Shown here in pieces: positions 11,943 through 23,277 of a stretch of 64,000 bases of DNA (position 1 is its first letter; the number at the start of each line of letters is the position of its first letter). The notes beneath the pieces were generated by a model that searched no databases, had not been told where the DNA came from, and saw only the letters and a program-made list of their open reading frames with translations. This DNA is from Sambucus nigra. Taxonomy: Eukaryota; Streptophyta; Magnoliopsida; Dipsacales; Adoxaceae. The DNA is taken from the NCBI GenBank assembly GCA_949130495.1, contig OX422215.1, positions 71,687,244-71,751,243 of the forward strand, in the 5' to 3' direction. The translations under genes and the position numbers were made by a program.

Positions 11943-12668
11943 GGCCGTTTTATTTCCCTCATCCTCATCAAACTGAGATTCCCCAACCAACCCAATATAT
12001 CCTCAACAGAAGCAATCAATCTCCAGTATGTTCGTTTTCATTTTAAATTCATGCGATTTCATTTTTGTTGCTAGAGGTGAGGGCCATTTCTATGTTCTTG
12101 GTGTTGGGTTTGAGTTTTTTAGTGATACCCATTTGTGATTTGATGTGATTTACCATTTCGATTTGCAACTGGGTTTTATGCGATTTACAGTTGGGTTTTA
12201 TGCGATTTGGTGAAACCCATTTGTGGTTTGGGCTGTATGCGATTTATGCAATTTACAGTGATTATGCAAGAAATGCTTGATTATAGTATTTGTTCTGTTT
12301 ATTCCTCCGTGGCACATATGGAGGGTGGGAAAATGCTCATGCTACCTTTTATGGTCGTGGTGATGCATCTAGCAGAATGGGTATGTAAACTTTACTTCAC
12401 TTACTATAGAATGTATTGTAGTGGATTTTGTCACATTAGGTATAATGTGATTACAAACACAAAACATATTGTTTATGGAGTCTATACCTATTTCTGAATA
12501 CATGTTTGTGTAATTACATTGTACATGTTTGGTTTTGTGGAATAACAAGACCGAGTACCTATTTGTGGGAGCCACACTCACAATTCAAAAATAGATGCAA
12601 TATAATGTAATTATAACTGGTTGTGCGAACCACACTAACAATTCAAAAACAGATTCAATAAAAAACAC

Positions 12669-13224
12669 TGTTGATACCAAATTTAGTCTGCTGACGTGAA
12701 CCATTCACTTGAAGACACGTGTCAACCTATGTGGCAATGACAAACACTTTCAATGAACAATATACTGTCACCGAGCTACTCAGGCGCCCCGAGAAACTCA
12801 ATCATACCAAGCAGCTTAGGCGCCCCGAGGAGCTTAAGGCTCCGAGCAACTTAAGCGTACCGAGTAACTCAGGAGGTCCGAGCAACTCAACGTACAGAGT
12901 ATCCAAATCAGGAGAATCAAAAAGACGACTGCGCATTAAATGCTCATTATTATCATACAGATGTATATGTCTACTAGATAACAGCGCATTGTCCTTTCAC
13001 ATGTACAGCCTCAAGGCTATAAATACATTGTAACCTCCTCATTAGAAGAGGACTCTGGATCTCTTGGTAAACCACTTATCGAGAATTCCAGTCAAACAGT
13101 CAGTAATACAAAAGCAGTGGACATAGGCCATTCTTATAAGGCTGAACCACTTTAAAATTCTTTTATCTTATTTATTTTATCTGTAATTGATTAATTAGAG
13201 ATAATCTAATTTTTTACATCAACA
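12669..13224 (+). repeat. R1 5' LTR
   Basis: It starts TGTTGATACC and ends ACATCAACA. A TATA box (TATAAATA) is at 13018-13025. U3 has several CCGAG(C/G)AACTC-type repeats. Confidence 0.95.
13018..13025 (+). promoter_or_regulatory. TATA box of the R1 5' LTR
   Basis: CTATAAATACA lies about 200 bp before the LTR end, the usual place for a Ty3/gypsy promoter. The 3' LTR has the same box at 26240-26247. Confidence 0.7.
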
Positions 13225-13225
13225 T

Positions 13226-13245
13226 ATTGGCGTCGTCTGTGGAAA
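13226..13245 (+). other. R1 primer-binding site
   Basis: ATTGGCGTCGTCTGTGG follows the 5' LTR after one base. R3 has the less mutated form TTGGCGCCGTCTGTGGGAAC, a common Tat-lineage primer site. I do not assign the tRNA. Confidence 0.75.
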
Positions 13246-13287
13246 ACGACTGTACTTAGTATTTTTCACCAAAATAATTCATTATCA

Positions 13288-14940
13288 ATGGCCGATAATC
13301 CGGAATCCAGTAATCGAAACATTGGGGTCCCTCCGAACCTTTCTACTCCCCCAAATGTTCAAGATCTGGCTGGTATAATAGCTAATCTGGCCCAAGGCCA
13401 GACGACCATGCAAGAAACCATGCGACAACTTATACAAACTGTTCAAGGCAGAGTGCCGACTCAATCAGGACAACGAAGTGTTCAGAGAAATACACGTTTA
13501 CCCTCTTCGCGAACTAGGCGAACGTTATTCCCAGAGAAATCTCGATTTAGACGCACCGACTCATATCGTACTGAAAGATCTAATGATCCTTCTTATCAGC
13601 CTGGTCGGACTTCCTCGGTACGAGCTACAGACTCTCAACGAAACGTCACTTTATCTCCGAAAAGGACCAGTGCTCTAGAAATGTTGAGTAGAGTCTCTCC
13701 TTTTGATCGTTTGGGCCCTAGGAGGAATAGAAGTCCCCCTAGGATTGTGTCGAGGAACTCTCAACGACCATCCGATCTAAGAGAAGGCTCTGCCCAATCA
13801 CGACCAACTGCTCGTAATGAAAGATCCCAAGAGGCAAATTCAACGCGATCAGTTGCTCGAACCAATAGGCCCGAGGAGGGAAACGGTGCATGGAAAGGCT
13901 CTATTCAGAGGTTGGAAGACATATTAGGGGAAATGGCTAAGGCCAAGAATCCTCTACAAAGAACTTTTGTCCAAGGGACACTATTCTACAGGCAATTGTG
14001 GATTTTCCCACACCATCAAAATTCAAAGCTCCTATGGTGACACCTAAATATGATGGAAAAACTGACCCTGTCCTTCATATAGAACAATACCAAGCTGCTG
14101 CCGATATCTATGCAGTTCTAGACGAGATGAGATGCAGGGCATTTTCAGGATCTCGTGTCGGATCTGCTCAAATATGGTACAATAACCTTCCTTAGTGGAA
14201 AATTGCGACTTTCTTTCAACTAGCAGAACTCTTTATTGGGAACTTCTATATTGGAGCGAAACCAGTCAAACGAGTAGCACACTTGCTGAGTGTTAAACAA
14301 AAGACAGGTGAAAGCACCAGGGACTATATTACTCGTTTCAATAACGAGAAACTTGAGGTAATTGATTACGAGGAGAAAATAGCAATTACTGCTCTGATGA
14401 GTGGACTGTTGCCAGATAAATTGTACTACACTTTAGCCAAGGATCCGCCTGGGACCATGGCTGAAATGATGGCAAAAGCAGCCAAAATCATGAATGCCGA
14501 GGAGGCCATGGCTGCGAAGAAGAATGCAAATACTAAGGAAAACAGGGTTGAGGCTGACAAGACTGAGAAGATGGATCAGAAGAATAATGGTGGCAACAGA
14601 CAGTCGAAAGCAAAGCAAGCACTAGAACAGTTGAAGAAATTTGGAAATTATACTCCTTTGAAGGTAGATATAAACCACATTCTGGAAGAGATCAAGAATA
14701 GTGAGGAGCTAAACTGGCCAGAAAAAATAAAGGCAGATCCTGACAAGAGGAATAAGTCCAAATATTGCGAGTTCCATAAAGACCATGGTCACACTACCAA
14801 GCATCGCATAGCTCTCCAGAATGAAATTAAAGCACTCATCAGGCGGGGAAAATTGACCAAGTATGTTGATCACCGAAATGGTAAAAGACCAGCGATCGAA
14901 GAAGGCAAAGATCTAAATCTCCTCGTCGAGCAAAAGAAGA
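13288..14940 (+). pseudogene. gag: R1 gag (frameshifted)
   Basis: This encodes the structural capsid/nucleocapsid protein that packages element RNA. The ATG at 13288 opens a 250-codon frame (start MADNPESSNR) rich in Arg, Ser and Pro. The core capsid region then continues in another frame from about 13985 (FPTPSKFKAPMVTPKYDGKT, later RDYITRFNNEKLEV). A TAG sits at 14193-14195 and a further frame change comes near 14900. Near residues CEFHKDHGH (about 14765) is the Tat-type CxxH zinc-knuckle region; its last Cys is Arg here (KHR, versus DKC in R3). Line-by-line similarity to the intact R3 gag makes the identity secure. The frameshifts mean it cannot make a full Gag. Confidence 0.9.
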
Positions 14941-14941
14941 C

Positions 14942-15659
14942 ATGAAAAGAAGTCACGAAGAAGATCCAGAAGATGACCAAGATGACCCCGATCTCCCCAA
15001 AAGACCAAGGCAGCCAGAACGTGAGGTATTTTTAATCCATTTTGGATCATTTAAATGTAATTTTATTACAGGTGGAGATGCAAGAGGAGGAGATCTGACT
15101 GCGGAGAGAAAAGCTTACCTCAATGAGGCTCAAAATTGCTCGTACATTCAGCGAATAAACTTGGCAGAAGATGATCGCCCGAGGAAAGTGAATAAAGACA
15201 AACTGGTCATTGGATTTTCTAAGAACGACCTGACAGGTGTATTATATCCTCATGATGACCCATTGGTGATCAAGATGAGAATGAAGGAAGTAGTGATTTC
15301 ACGAGTACTGGTGGATAAAGGTAGCTCGGCAGACATCATGTTTTATCCATGCTTTGACAGTTTGAATATGAAGCTAGCCCAGTTGGAGCCATATCATAGG
15401 ACCCTCCTTAGTTTTACTGGAAAGAAGGTTTTTCCACTTGGGACGATCAAGTTGGATATGCTTATTGGTACGTGGTCTGCTTATCGAACAGAAAGAGTAC
15501 ACTTTTTCGTAATGGATAAAAATGTCCAATCAACTTACAATATCATCATGGGAAGGGTAGGTCTGAAGAAGTTCGAGGCGGTACCATCTACTGTACATCA
15601 ATGTTTAAAATTCCCAACCAATTTTGGAGTGGGAGTTGTGAAAGGTGACTAGAAAGTAG
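14942..15659 (+). pseudogene. R1 protease region, cut by hAT element B
   Basis: This aspartic protease would cut the Gag-Pol polyprotein. The 236-codon stretch carries the active-site loop VLVDKGSSADIMF. R3 and most Tat elements have DGGSS there, so the DKG triplet is unusual and may be damaging. Downstream are YNIIMGR and FEAVPSTVHQ, matching R3 closely. It starts with a frame change relative to gag and ends at a TAG (15650-15652) where R3 has CAG. Element B interrupts eight codons further on (TSD CTCGGTAA). The reading resumes at 17617 with CYYSSAE. Confidence 0.88.
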
Positions 15660-15667
15660 CTCGGTAA

Positions 15668-17608
15668 TAGGGCTGTAAACGGATATTCGAAAATCCGCAT
15701 CCGTCCGATATCCGAATCCGAATTTGCGGATATTTATCCGAAAAAATGGAAACGGATACGAATATGGATACTCTATAAAAATATCCGAGAAAACGGATAC
15801 GGATATGGATAGTACTAGTATCCGACACAGATAATCCGTATCCGATGTGGAGTATCCATTTTAACGGATATCCGTTTTACCGGATATCCGTATCCGTCAA
15901 ACATATGTTTAAAATATTACTAATAATATTAGTATTGGCATTACTAATAAAATAATATTAAAAAAAAAAACTTAATTTTTTATTCCCTAAAACAAAACAA
16001 ACACATACTACACTCAAAACAAAAACACCCTAAAGTTATTATTTTATTGTGTATATTATAAAATGCCATGTATTATTATTTTATTAAGTATATTATCATG
16101 GAGTTACATCAAAGTTACAATACACCCTATCACACACAACATACACCCACTAAAGAACATATACTCCACTCAAAATAAAAAAAAAACTAATTTCATTTCA
16201 TTTCTCTTTCGTACAAAATAAGAGAAAAGAAACCCTCATTTCCCCACCACTCCCTCTACCGCATCAGCCCGCCACTGCTCATCAACCCCGCCACCGTTAC
16301 TCATCAATCCCTCTGCTACGCATCAACTTTGCCACTTCGTATGCCCTCCTCCTGCAACAGAAAATTCGCAACAACAGGTACATACAAAATAAAAATAAAA
16401 ATATATAACTGTATTTATATATTGTTCATGTGGTTGTTCATTAGTTTCCTTAATTATAAATAAATGTACGAGAGAAACAAAAAAATAAAGAGATGGTTTT
16501 GATTAGGGGTGGCAATTTTTGACACGACACGAACTCGACACGAAGTTAGCGGGTTAGGGTTGACGATTTCTTGACACGAACCCGAATATGACACGACCCG
16601 CCAACACGAATAATAAACGGGTTGGGTTAGTGTCAAACACGTATAACTCGAAAATGACACGAATAGACCCGTTTAACTCGTATTTTATGGAGAATATATT
16701 AGATAATTTATATATCTTGATAGGCATTCTATAAAATTCATGGAGAATCGGATGATAAATTATTTATGTGTTGCAAGAAGTTGAAATTAATTAAATTTAA
16801 GTTACTGTAGCCCTATGAGTGGTATGATTGGTTAAGAGAGAAGAAAAAAATTATTTTATATTTTACTTAATGGGTTATGCGGGTCAACCCGAACATGACA
16901 CGATAATAAATAGGTCGGGTTAGTGTTTGCTCATCTGACACGATTAGTTAAATGGGTCGGGTTGGGGTTGACTAATACTTAACACGAACCTGACACGACA
17001 CGACCCGAACACGACACGACACACACGAATTGCCATCCCTAGTTTTGATTGTGATGAGAATTGAAGTTAACAACATGTATATTATATATAAAATAAAAAT
17101 GTATACTTATTAGAATAAAAATATCAATATGTTTTGAAGACTAAAAGGTCAATGAGATTATCATTCTCAATAAATTTGATTTAATCTAAAAGGTGGATAT
17201 TTATATTTACTGTTATAAAATGCTATTATAATTTTTTTGGATGGCTTTAAGTTTACATGATTGTAAAGTATGGATGACTTTACTCCATATTATCATTATG
17301 AAATGCTACTATTAATATGGAAGCCATAATTTTTATGTTTGGAGGTAGCAATTTTGTTATATATTTATTTGGATTGGATTGGATTTCATTTGATTGGATA
17401 TTTTAATAGTTATTTTTTGTGATGACTAAACAATGTAAACGGATATGGATATTATCCGAATCCGAGGTATCCGAGCGGATATGGATATGGATAGTTGTTT
17501 TAACTATCCGGGCGGATACGGATACGGATATGGATAGTGCATCCAGATAGCGGATACGGATATGGAAAACATGGTATCCGATCCGTATCCGTCCGTTTAC
17601 CACCTCTA
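15668..17608. mobile_element. hAT-like element B, inserted in R1 pol
   Basis: The left end is TAGGGCTGTAAACGG and the reverse complement of the right end is TAGAGGTGGTAAACGG. CTCGGTAA is duplicated at 15660-15667 and 17609-17616. Both subterminal regions (15680-15900 and 17440-17595) are dense in GGATATCCG/GGATACGG motifs. The length is 1,941 bp including nested element C, with no transposase ORF. Confidence 0.92.
16504..17041. mobile_element. hAT-like element C, copy 1 (538 bp), nested in B
   Basis: The ends are TAGGGGTGGCAATTTTTG and (reverse complement of the right end) TAGGGATGGCAATTCG. GTTTTGAT is duplicated at 16496-16503 and 17042-17049. Both ends are built of ACACGA-type repeats. A near-identical inverted copy lies at 36756-37295. 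Confidence 0.95.
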
Positions 17609-17616
17609 CTCGGTAA

Positions 17617-20600
17617 TGCTACTATTCATCGGCCGAACAGGAGGAGCGTGAAGAATCCAGGAAGAAGACTACTACCTATTAGGTGGATGAAATATAAGAT
17701 GCAGAGATTGAAACGTTAGACCCTAGAGACGAGTCTCAGCTCGTGAAGGGACGGGTCATGGAGGCTACTGAAAATATCATTCTAAACGATGAACATCCAG
17801 AACGAACAACTCAAATTGGTGCATCACTAGATGTATCGATAAAACAGGAATTGATAGCATTTCTAAGGCGTAGAAAGCAGACTTTTGCATGGAGTCATGA
17901 AGACATGCCAGGGATAAATCCGAATTTCTTGTGTCAAGAGCTCAACGTGAACAAGGAAATCAAACTAGTAAAATAGCGAAGAAGAGTGTTCAGTCCTGAG
18001 AAGAACCAAGCTATACAGGAAGAAGTAGAGAAACTACAAAAAGGCTCTTTTATTGAGGATGTCAAATATCCCAATTGGCTAGAAAATGTGGTCATGGTAA
18101 ATAAGAAAAATAACAAGTGGAGGATATGTGTAGACTTCACTGATCTTAATAAGGCATGCCCAAAGGATCATTTTCCTTTACCCCGAATTGATCAATTGGT
18201 GGATGCTACCTCGGGGCATGAATTGTTGAGTTTCATGGATGCTTATTCTGGTTACAACCAGATTAAGATGAAGCCTGAGGATAGGGAGAGTACCTCTTTT
18301 ATCACCCCAAGGGGAACTTATTGTTATAATGTTATGATTTTTGGAATTAAAAATGCAGGTGCAACATATCAGCGACTGATGAACAAGGTGTTTGCGGAGC
18401 AAATCAGTCATAACATGGAGGTTTATGTTGACGATATGCTGACGAAGAACAAGAAAGTTGTTGATCATCTCGTTGACCTAGGTCAGACCTTTGATCAATT
18501 AGAGAAATATCAAATGAAATTGAATCCCACCAAATGCATATTCGGAGTACGAGAAGGTATGTTTCTCGGATATATTGTTAACTAACGAGGGATTGAGGCG
18601 AACCCTGAAAAGATCAAGGCTTTATTGGAGCTGCGAGCTCCAACCACAAAGAAGAAAGTGCAAAGCCTCACAGGGCGAGTTGCATCACTTAATGGATTTG
18701 TGTCACGAGCAACAGACAGATGTCTCCCATTCTTCAAAACACTCCGAAAAACTTTTGAGTGGAATGATGAATGCGAGGAGGCCTTTCAAGAGTTGAAGAA
18801 GTATCTGGGGACACCTCTATTATTATCTAGACCAGTGATGGGAAAAAGACTATAACTGTACCTGGCAGTTTCAAAAAATGCAGTGAGCTCGGCGTTGATA
18901 AGAGTGGAGGACGGAGTATAAAAACCAGTCTATTACACCAGCAAATCTTTCTAAGGAGAAGAAATCAGATATCCAAGGCTGGAGAAATTGGCGCTAGCAC
19001 TGATTGAAGCAAGCAGAAGGATGAGGCCATACTTCCAAGCCCATACTATAGTGGTGTACACTGATATGCCATTAAGACAAGCTCTGCATAAATCGGAAAA
19101 ATCAAGAAGATTGATGTACTGGGCAGTAGAACTTGGTGAATATGATATAATTTATGAGCCTAGATCGTCGCTCAAAGCGCAGGCAGTAGCGAATTTTATC
19201 GCATAATTTACTCAGGAGGATTCCTCCAACGAGCAGGAGTTGAATACAGACCAACCTGTGGATGTTACAGGATCATCAAATTTAAACCCCGACCAACTTA
19301 CATCGGTGGACGAGCAGCGAGAAGTGCTGGAGGAGGACAAAATGAAGCATCAAATATTCCACCGAGGAACTCTGTCTGACCAAGAGTTTGATAATGAAGT
19401 ACCTGTGTGGAATCTGTATGTAGATGGCTCTTCGTGCTCTACAGGCAGTGGAGCAGGGATTATTTTAAACAGTCCAGATGGGATTATTGTGGAATATGCT
19501 TTGATCTTTTAATTTAAGGCTTCCAATAATGAGGCCGAATATGAAGCAATGATCGTGGGTCTAAGCCTGGCCAAAACCATGAAGGCAGAGCAAGTCGTTG
19601 TGTTCAGTGATTCCCAATTAATCGTAAATCAAATTCTGGGTGTGTATGCAGTAAAAGGAGAATTAATGGTCAGGTATCATGTAAAAGCGATAGAGGTTGT
19701 ATCAAGTTTTACTGCAATTCAGTTGATTAGAATACCAAGATTGGAGAATGCAAGAGCACACGCCCTAGCTCGGTTAGCATCAACCACACGCACCGAGCTA
19801 TGAAGAACAATCCCAATAAAAATCCTGGCTGGTCGGAGCATCGATAAAGATCTGACGATAAATGTCATCGCCCTTGACTTGGGACCATCTTGGATGGACC
19901 CCATCAGGTCTTATATTGAAGAGGGGGCTTTACCAACTGATAAACTCGCAGCCAATAAACTAAAGTTTAAATCTGCTCGTTATGTATGGACCAATGGCAT
20001 TTTATATAGATGAGGAATTATAGCAGGGCTATAAAGATGTGTCCACCCCTCCTAAGTAAAAGATTTGATCGAAGAAGTTCATGAAGGGTCTTATGGACCC
20101 CATGTGGCAGGTCGGATGCTTTTGCAAAGAATAACAACACAGGAGTATTACTGGCCGACGATGAGAGCTGATTGTGTAACTTATGCCAAGAAGTGTGATA
20201 AATGTCAATGCTTCTCTTCTATCTGAATAACTCCCCAAGCATTGTTAACACCCATCACGTCTCATTGGCCATTCGTCATGTGGGGAATAGACTTGGTCGG
20301 GCCACTTCCAACGACCAAGGGAAGATTTAAATACCTCGTGGTTAGTGTGGATTACTTTACCAAATGGGTGGAAGATGAGCCTCTCATTGATATGACATAC
20401 GAAAAAGTCTATCAATTTATTTAGAAGAATATTATCTGCAGATATGGTCTACCACATGCATTCATTACTGACCATGGAACCCAGTTTGATAATGAAGAGT
20501 TTGCTGCGTATTGTCATCAATCCAATTACTGAAGATCCATTCTGCACCAGGCCATCCCCAAAGCAATGGGCAAACTGAGGTGACAAACATAACGCTGCTG

Positions 20601-21098
20601 AATGGTTTGAAGAAACGACTAGATGATGTAAAAGGAAATTGGATTAACGAGCTACATTCTGTGTTGTGGGCTTATCGTACCACACCACGAATATCAACTG
20701 GACAGTCTCCATACATGCTGGCATTTGGGAGTGAGACTGTCATACCTGCTGAATTGGGTTTACCCACGCATAGGGTGCTTAATTTTAATTCTCCTGTGAG
20801 TGATTTGATGAGAAGATTAAACCTGGATATACTCGAAGAAGCAGCAATCAGGAATGCAGCGTATCAACAACAAACAACTTTGTTTTATAACAAAAGAGTG
20901 AAGAAGTGTGATTTGAATGAAGGGGATTATGTGCTGAAGAAAGTGATCCAAAAGAATAACAAACTGGAAGCCAACTGGCATGTACCCTACAAAGTAACAG
21001 AAGTTGTTCGTCCAGGGACATACAGGATTGAAACCTTGGAAGGAGAAGAATTCAAGGATGCATGGAATGCAGAGCATCTGCGCAAATATTATCAGTAA
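17617..21098 (+). pseudogene. pol: R1 pol: RT, RNase H, archaeal-type RNase H, integrase (many stops)
   Basis: Domains in order: reverse transcriptase at about 17950-18590 (WRICVDFTDLNKACPKD, PLPRIDQLVDAT, catalytic YVDDML); Ty3-type RNase H to about 19205 (LYLAVS, YTDMPLRQAL); a second RNase H at about 19408-19800 ([33 protein letters not shown]); integrase at about 20040-21098, with the HHCC zinc region ending CDKCQ, then GIDLVGPL, TDHGTQF and SNGQTEVTN. It ends AEHLRKYYQ. Stops interrupt it at 17974, 18583, 18853, 18919, 18952, 19204, 19510 and 20422, among others. There is a frame change between 20500 and 20520. The last catalytic Asp of the second RNase H is His (ARAHALA; ADALA in R3). 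Reverse transcription and integration cannot work from this copy. Confidence 0.93.
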
Positions 21099-21207
21099 TT
21101 GAAATTCCTATGTAATACAATTTCTTCAGTATGAATAAAGTGATGTTTCTCCCAGTTTCTCTCTTTGTTAAATTTTTTTCGGAATATTAGTGCTACACAC
21201 TACACAT

Positions 21208-21573
21208 CAATTACCACCAACTCCGGTTGGTTGGAAATCAATTACCACCAACTCCGGTTGGTCAGAAATCAATTACCACCAACTGCGATTGGTCGGCAAA
21301 TCAATTACCACCAACTACGGTTGGTCGGAATCAATTACCACCAACTCCGATTGATCGGAAATCAATCACCACCAACTCCGGTTAGTCGAAAATCAATTAC
21401 CACCAACTTTGGTTGGTCGGCAAATCAATTAACTCCGGTTGGTCAGCAAATCAATTACTACCAACTCTGGTTGGTCGAAATCAATTACCACCAACTCCGG
21501 TTGGTCGGGAACTAATTACCACCAACTCCCGTTGGTTAGAAAATCAATTATAATCAACTCCGGTTGGTTAGTA
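21208..21573 (+). repeat. R1 3'-region tandem array, 12 copies of about 31 bp
   Basis: The unit is CAATTACCACCAACTCCGG plus TTGGTCGGAAAT. Each copy holds an inverted repeat, ACCAAC-tccg-GTTGGT, able to form a short hairpin. Copy 8 is shortened. It lies between the integrase stop and the antisense genes. Arrays in this position are known in Tat elements and have been proposed to seed satellites. Confidence 0.92.
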
Positions 21574-21841
21574 CCAAACTAAGCAGGAACATGGGATGCA
21601 AATCATTCCATTGCTTAGGCCCAAAGAGTGACAAGTCACTATAATCAAACAATAAATAGGAAAAGTTCCATTATCCAAAAATAAAACAGAATGTACATAT
21701 ATTCACAAACAAACAAACAAGGACATTCTACAAATTATTTAGAAGAAAATAAAATGGCAAAAGATTAAAAATTTCTTCATTCAAATCAAGTAGAATTACA
21801 TATGATGTGAAAAATATACTTCATTTCATAAAAACCCTATT

Positions 21842-23125
21842 CTATTGGTTTTTTCCCTTCTGCCTTTGAAACATGTTCTACCCCAGCAAGAGGATCATCT
21901 AATGCATAAGGGGAATTTATAAAGTTTAGATCTCGCAGCATTCGAATATTCATCATGGAGGGACGATCAAGCAAATGCTTTGGGCGAGATATCTCAAAGT
22001 TTGCATGAAGACTGTAATCGCCGAGATACTTGAAGATTAAGCATTAAGGAATTGCCCGAGAAGGAATCCAACTGATGTCAAGCTTAAAAGGAGGCATGGG
22101 CAAATCAAGGATGCCAGGGTCATAATAATCCCATAAGTAGTGGCCCTGCTCCAATTTTAGCACACACAGTGCTTTCAACCGCCCTTGCTTGTACCCCTCG
22201 TTATTTGATTGCAGGATTCGAGCATCGAGATGGTAAAGGGCTTCATTATACCTAGCCATCCAAAACTCTCTGGGTTGTTTTTGAAACTGATAAGTTAACC
22301 TCTCCAGTTGCTCGTGGAGACTCTTCGTCAAAATTTCCTTAATTTCCAAAGCAAAACTCTGGGAAGAGAGTTGGTCAGTAAAATTTAGAATTTTCTTGGA
22401 CATTTCTGCTAAAGCTTGATTCTTCGCCATCAACTGAAATGCCTGATTCTCCAAGGCCGATTGAGTTCTTGCTTCTTCAATAGAAACCCGACCAGCCCTT
22501 ACTCGTCCACGAGAAGAAGACCTTACTCATTCACGAGTAGATGTGGAGGGTCCAGCTCTTTTCAAAGTTTCCAACTCATCTCGTAAGTTGGCATTTTCTA
22601 CCTTCAAGAAAGAAAAACCTTCATCATTAACAGGGACCAAGGCTCCCGAAGAAGATGCTGCAGATTTGAGTTGTTTTATCTCTTCTTGCAAAGCAATGAT
22701 CTCCTGCTCCAACAACTTGGCGATATGCATGTGCTCTTCAAATTTAAGCTTTCGAACATTATCTTTCTTCTCATAAGCAGAGATAAACTTGTCATACCCT
22801 TTGTCAATGATATATTTTCTTGTATCCTTAGTGCAAAAGGGTAGAAGATTCTTTATATTGCTGTTAGAGTTCCTCGATAGTTCCTTGGATATCTTCAATC
22901 ATCTCGTAGTAGGCCATATTGTTGGCAACAGCATGATCGAGCAAACACTTTAAGTATTGATAAGCTTCAACTGCTCATTCAGAAGCATCTGAACCAAGGA
23001 TATCGATGATTTGAGCCTCATTAAGATCTGCATAACCAGCTTTAAAACAGTCATTGCATTTATTCATCAATTATGTGTCATGAGCTGATAAGAGCTCCAT
23101 CCTAGCCATAAACTAACAAAGAGAA
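21842..23125 (-). pseudogene. R1 antisense gene block, distal part (coiled-coil protein)
   Basis: I do not recognise a functional family. The minus-strand frame starts at about 23120 (MARMELLSAHD) after a possible TTTGTTAG acceptor. It encodes KCNDCFKAGYADLNEAQIID and a coiled coil rich in Lys, Glu and Leu at about 22760-22680. Later come FWMARYNEALYHLDARILQ and a C-terminus, NFEISRPKHLLDRPSMMNI, ending at TAG 21844-21842. In-frame stops at about 22983, 22527 and 22044 and a frame change near 22890 break it. It may be the 3' exons of the block at 23278-25343 or a separate gene. An AATAAA at about 23200 between them favours separate transcripts. Confidence 0.6.
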
Positions 23126-23277
23126 TAAATAAAAAGAATAAATAATAATGCAGACATAATAAGTAAAAGAGAAAGTCAAGACGAACAACTAAAGTTCGAA
23201 TTTTTATTCATCACAAGAAGAGATACATAGTCCAAGGTTACATTCAAGAAAGCAATAAAATAAAGGCCCAAATAACT

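Noticed and set aside
16454..16660. 68-codon frame that recurs at 37126-37323
   Set aside because: The identity comes from two copies of hAT element C, not from a conserved protein; it is built of ACACGA repeats.
21208..21573. CRISPR-like array (regular short repeats)
   Set aside because: Units are contiguous without unique spacers, and the context is a plant retrotransposon 3' region.
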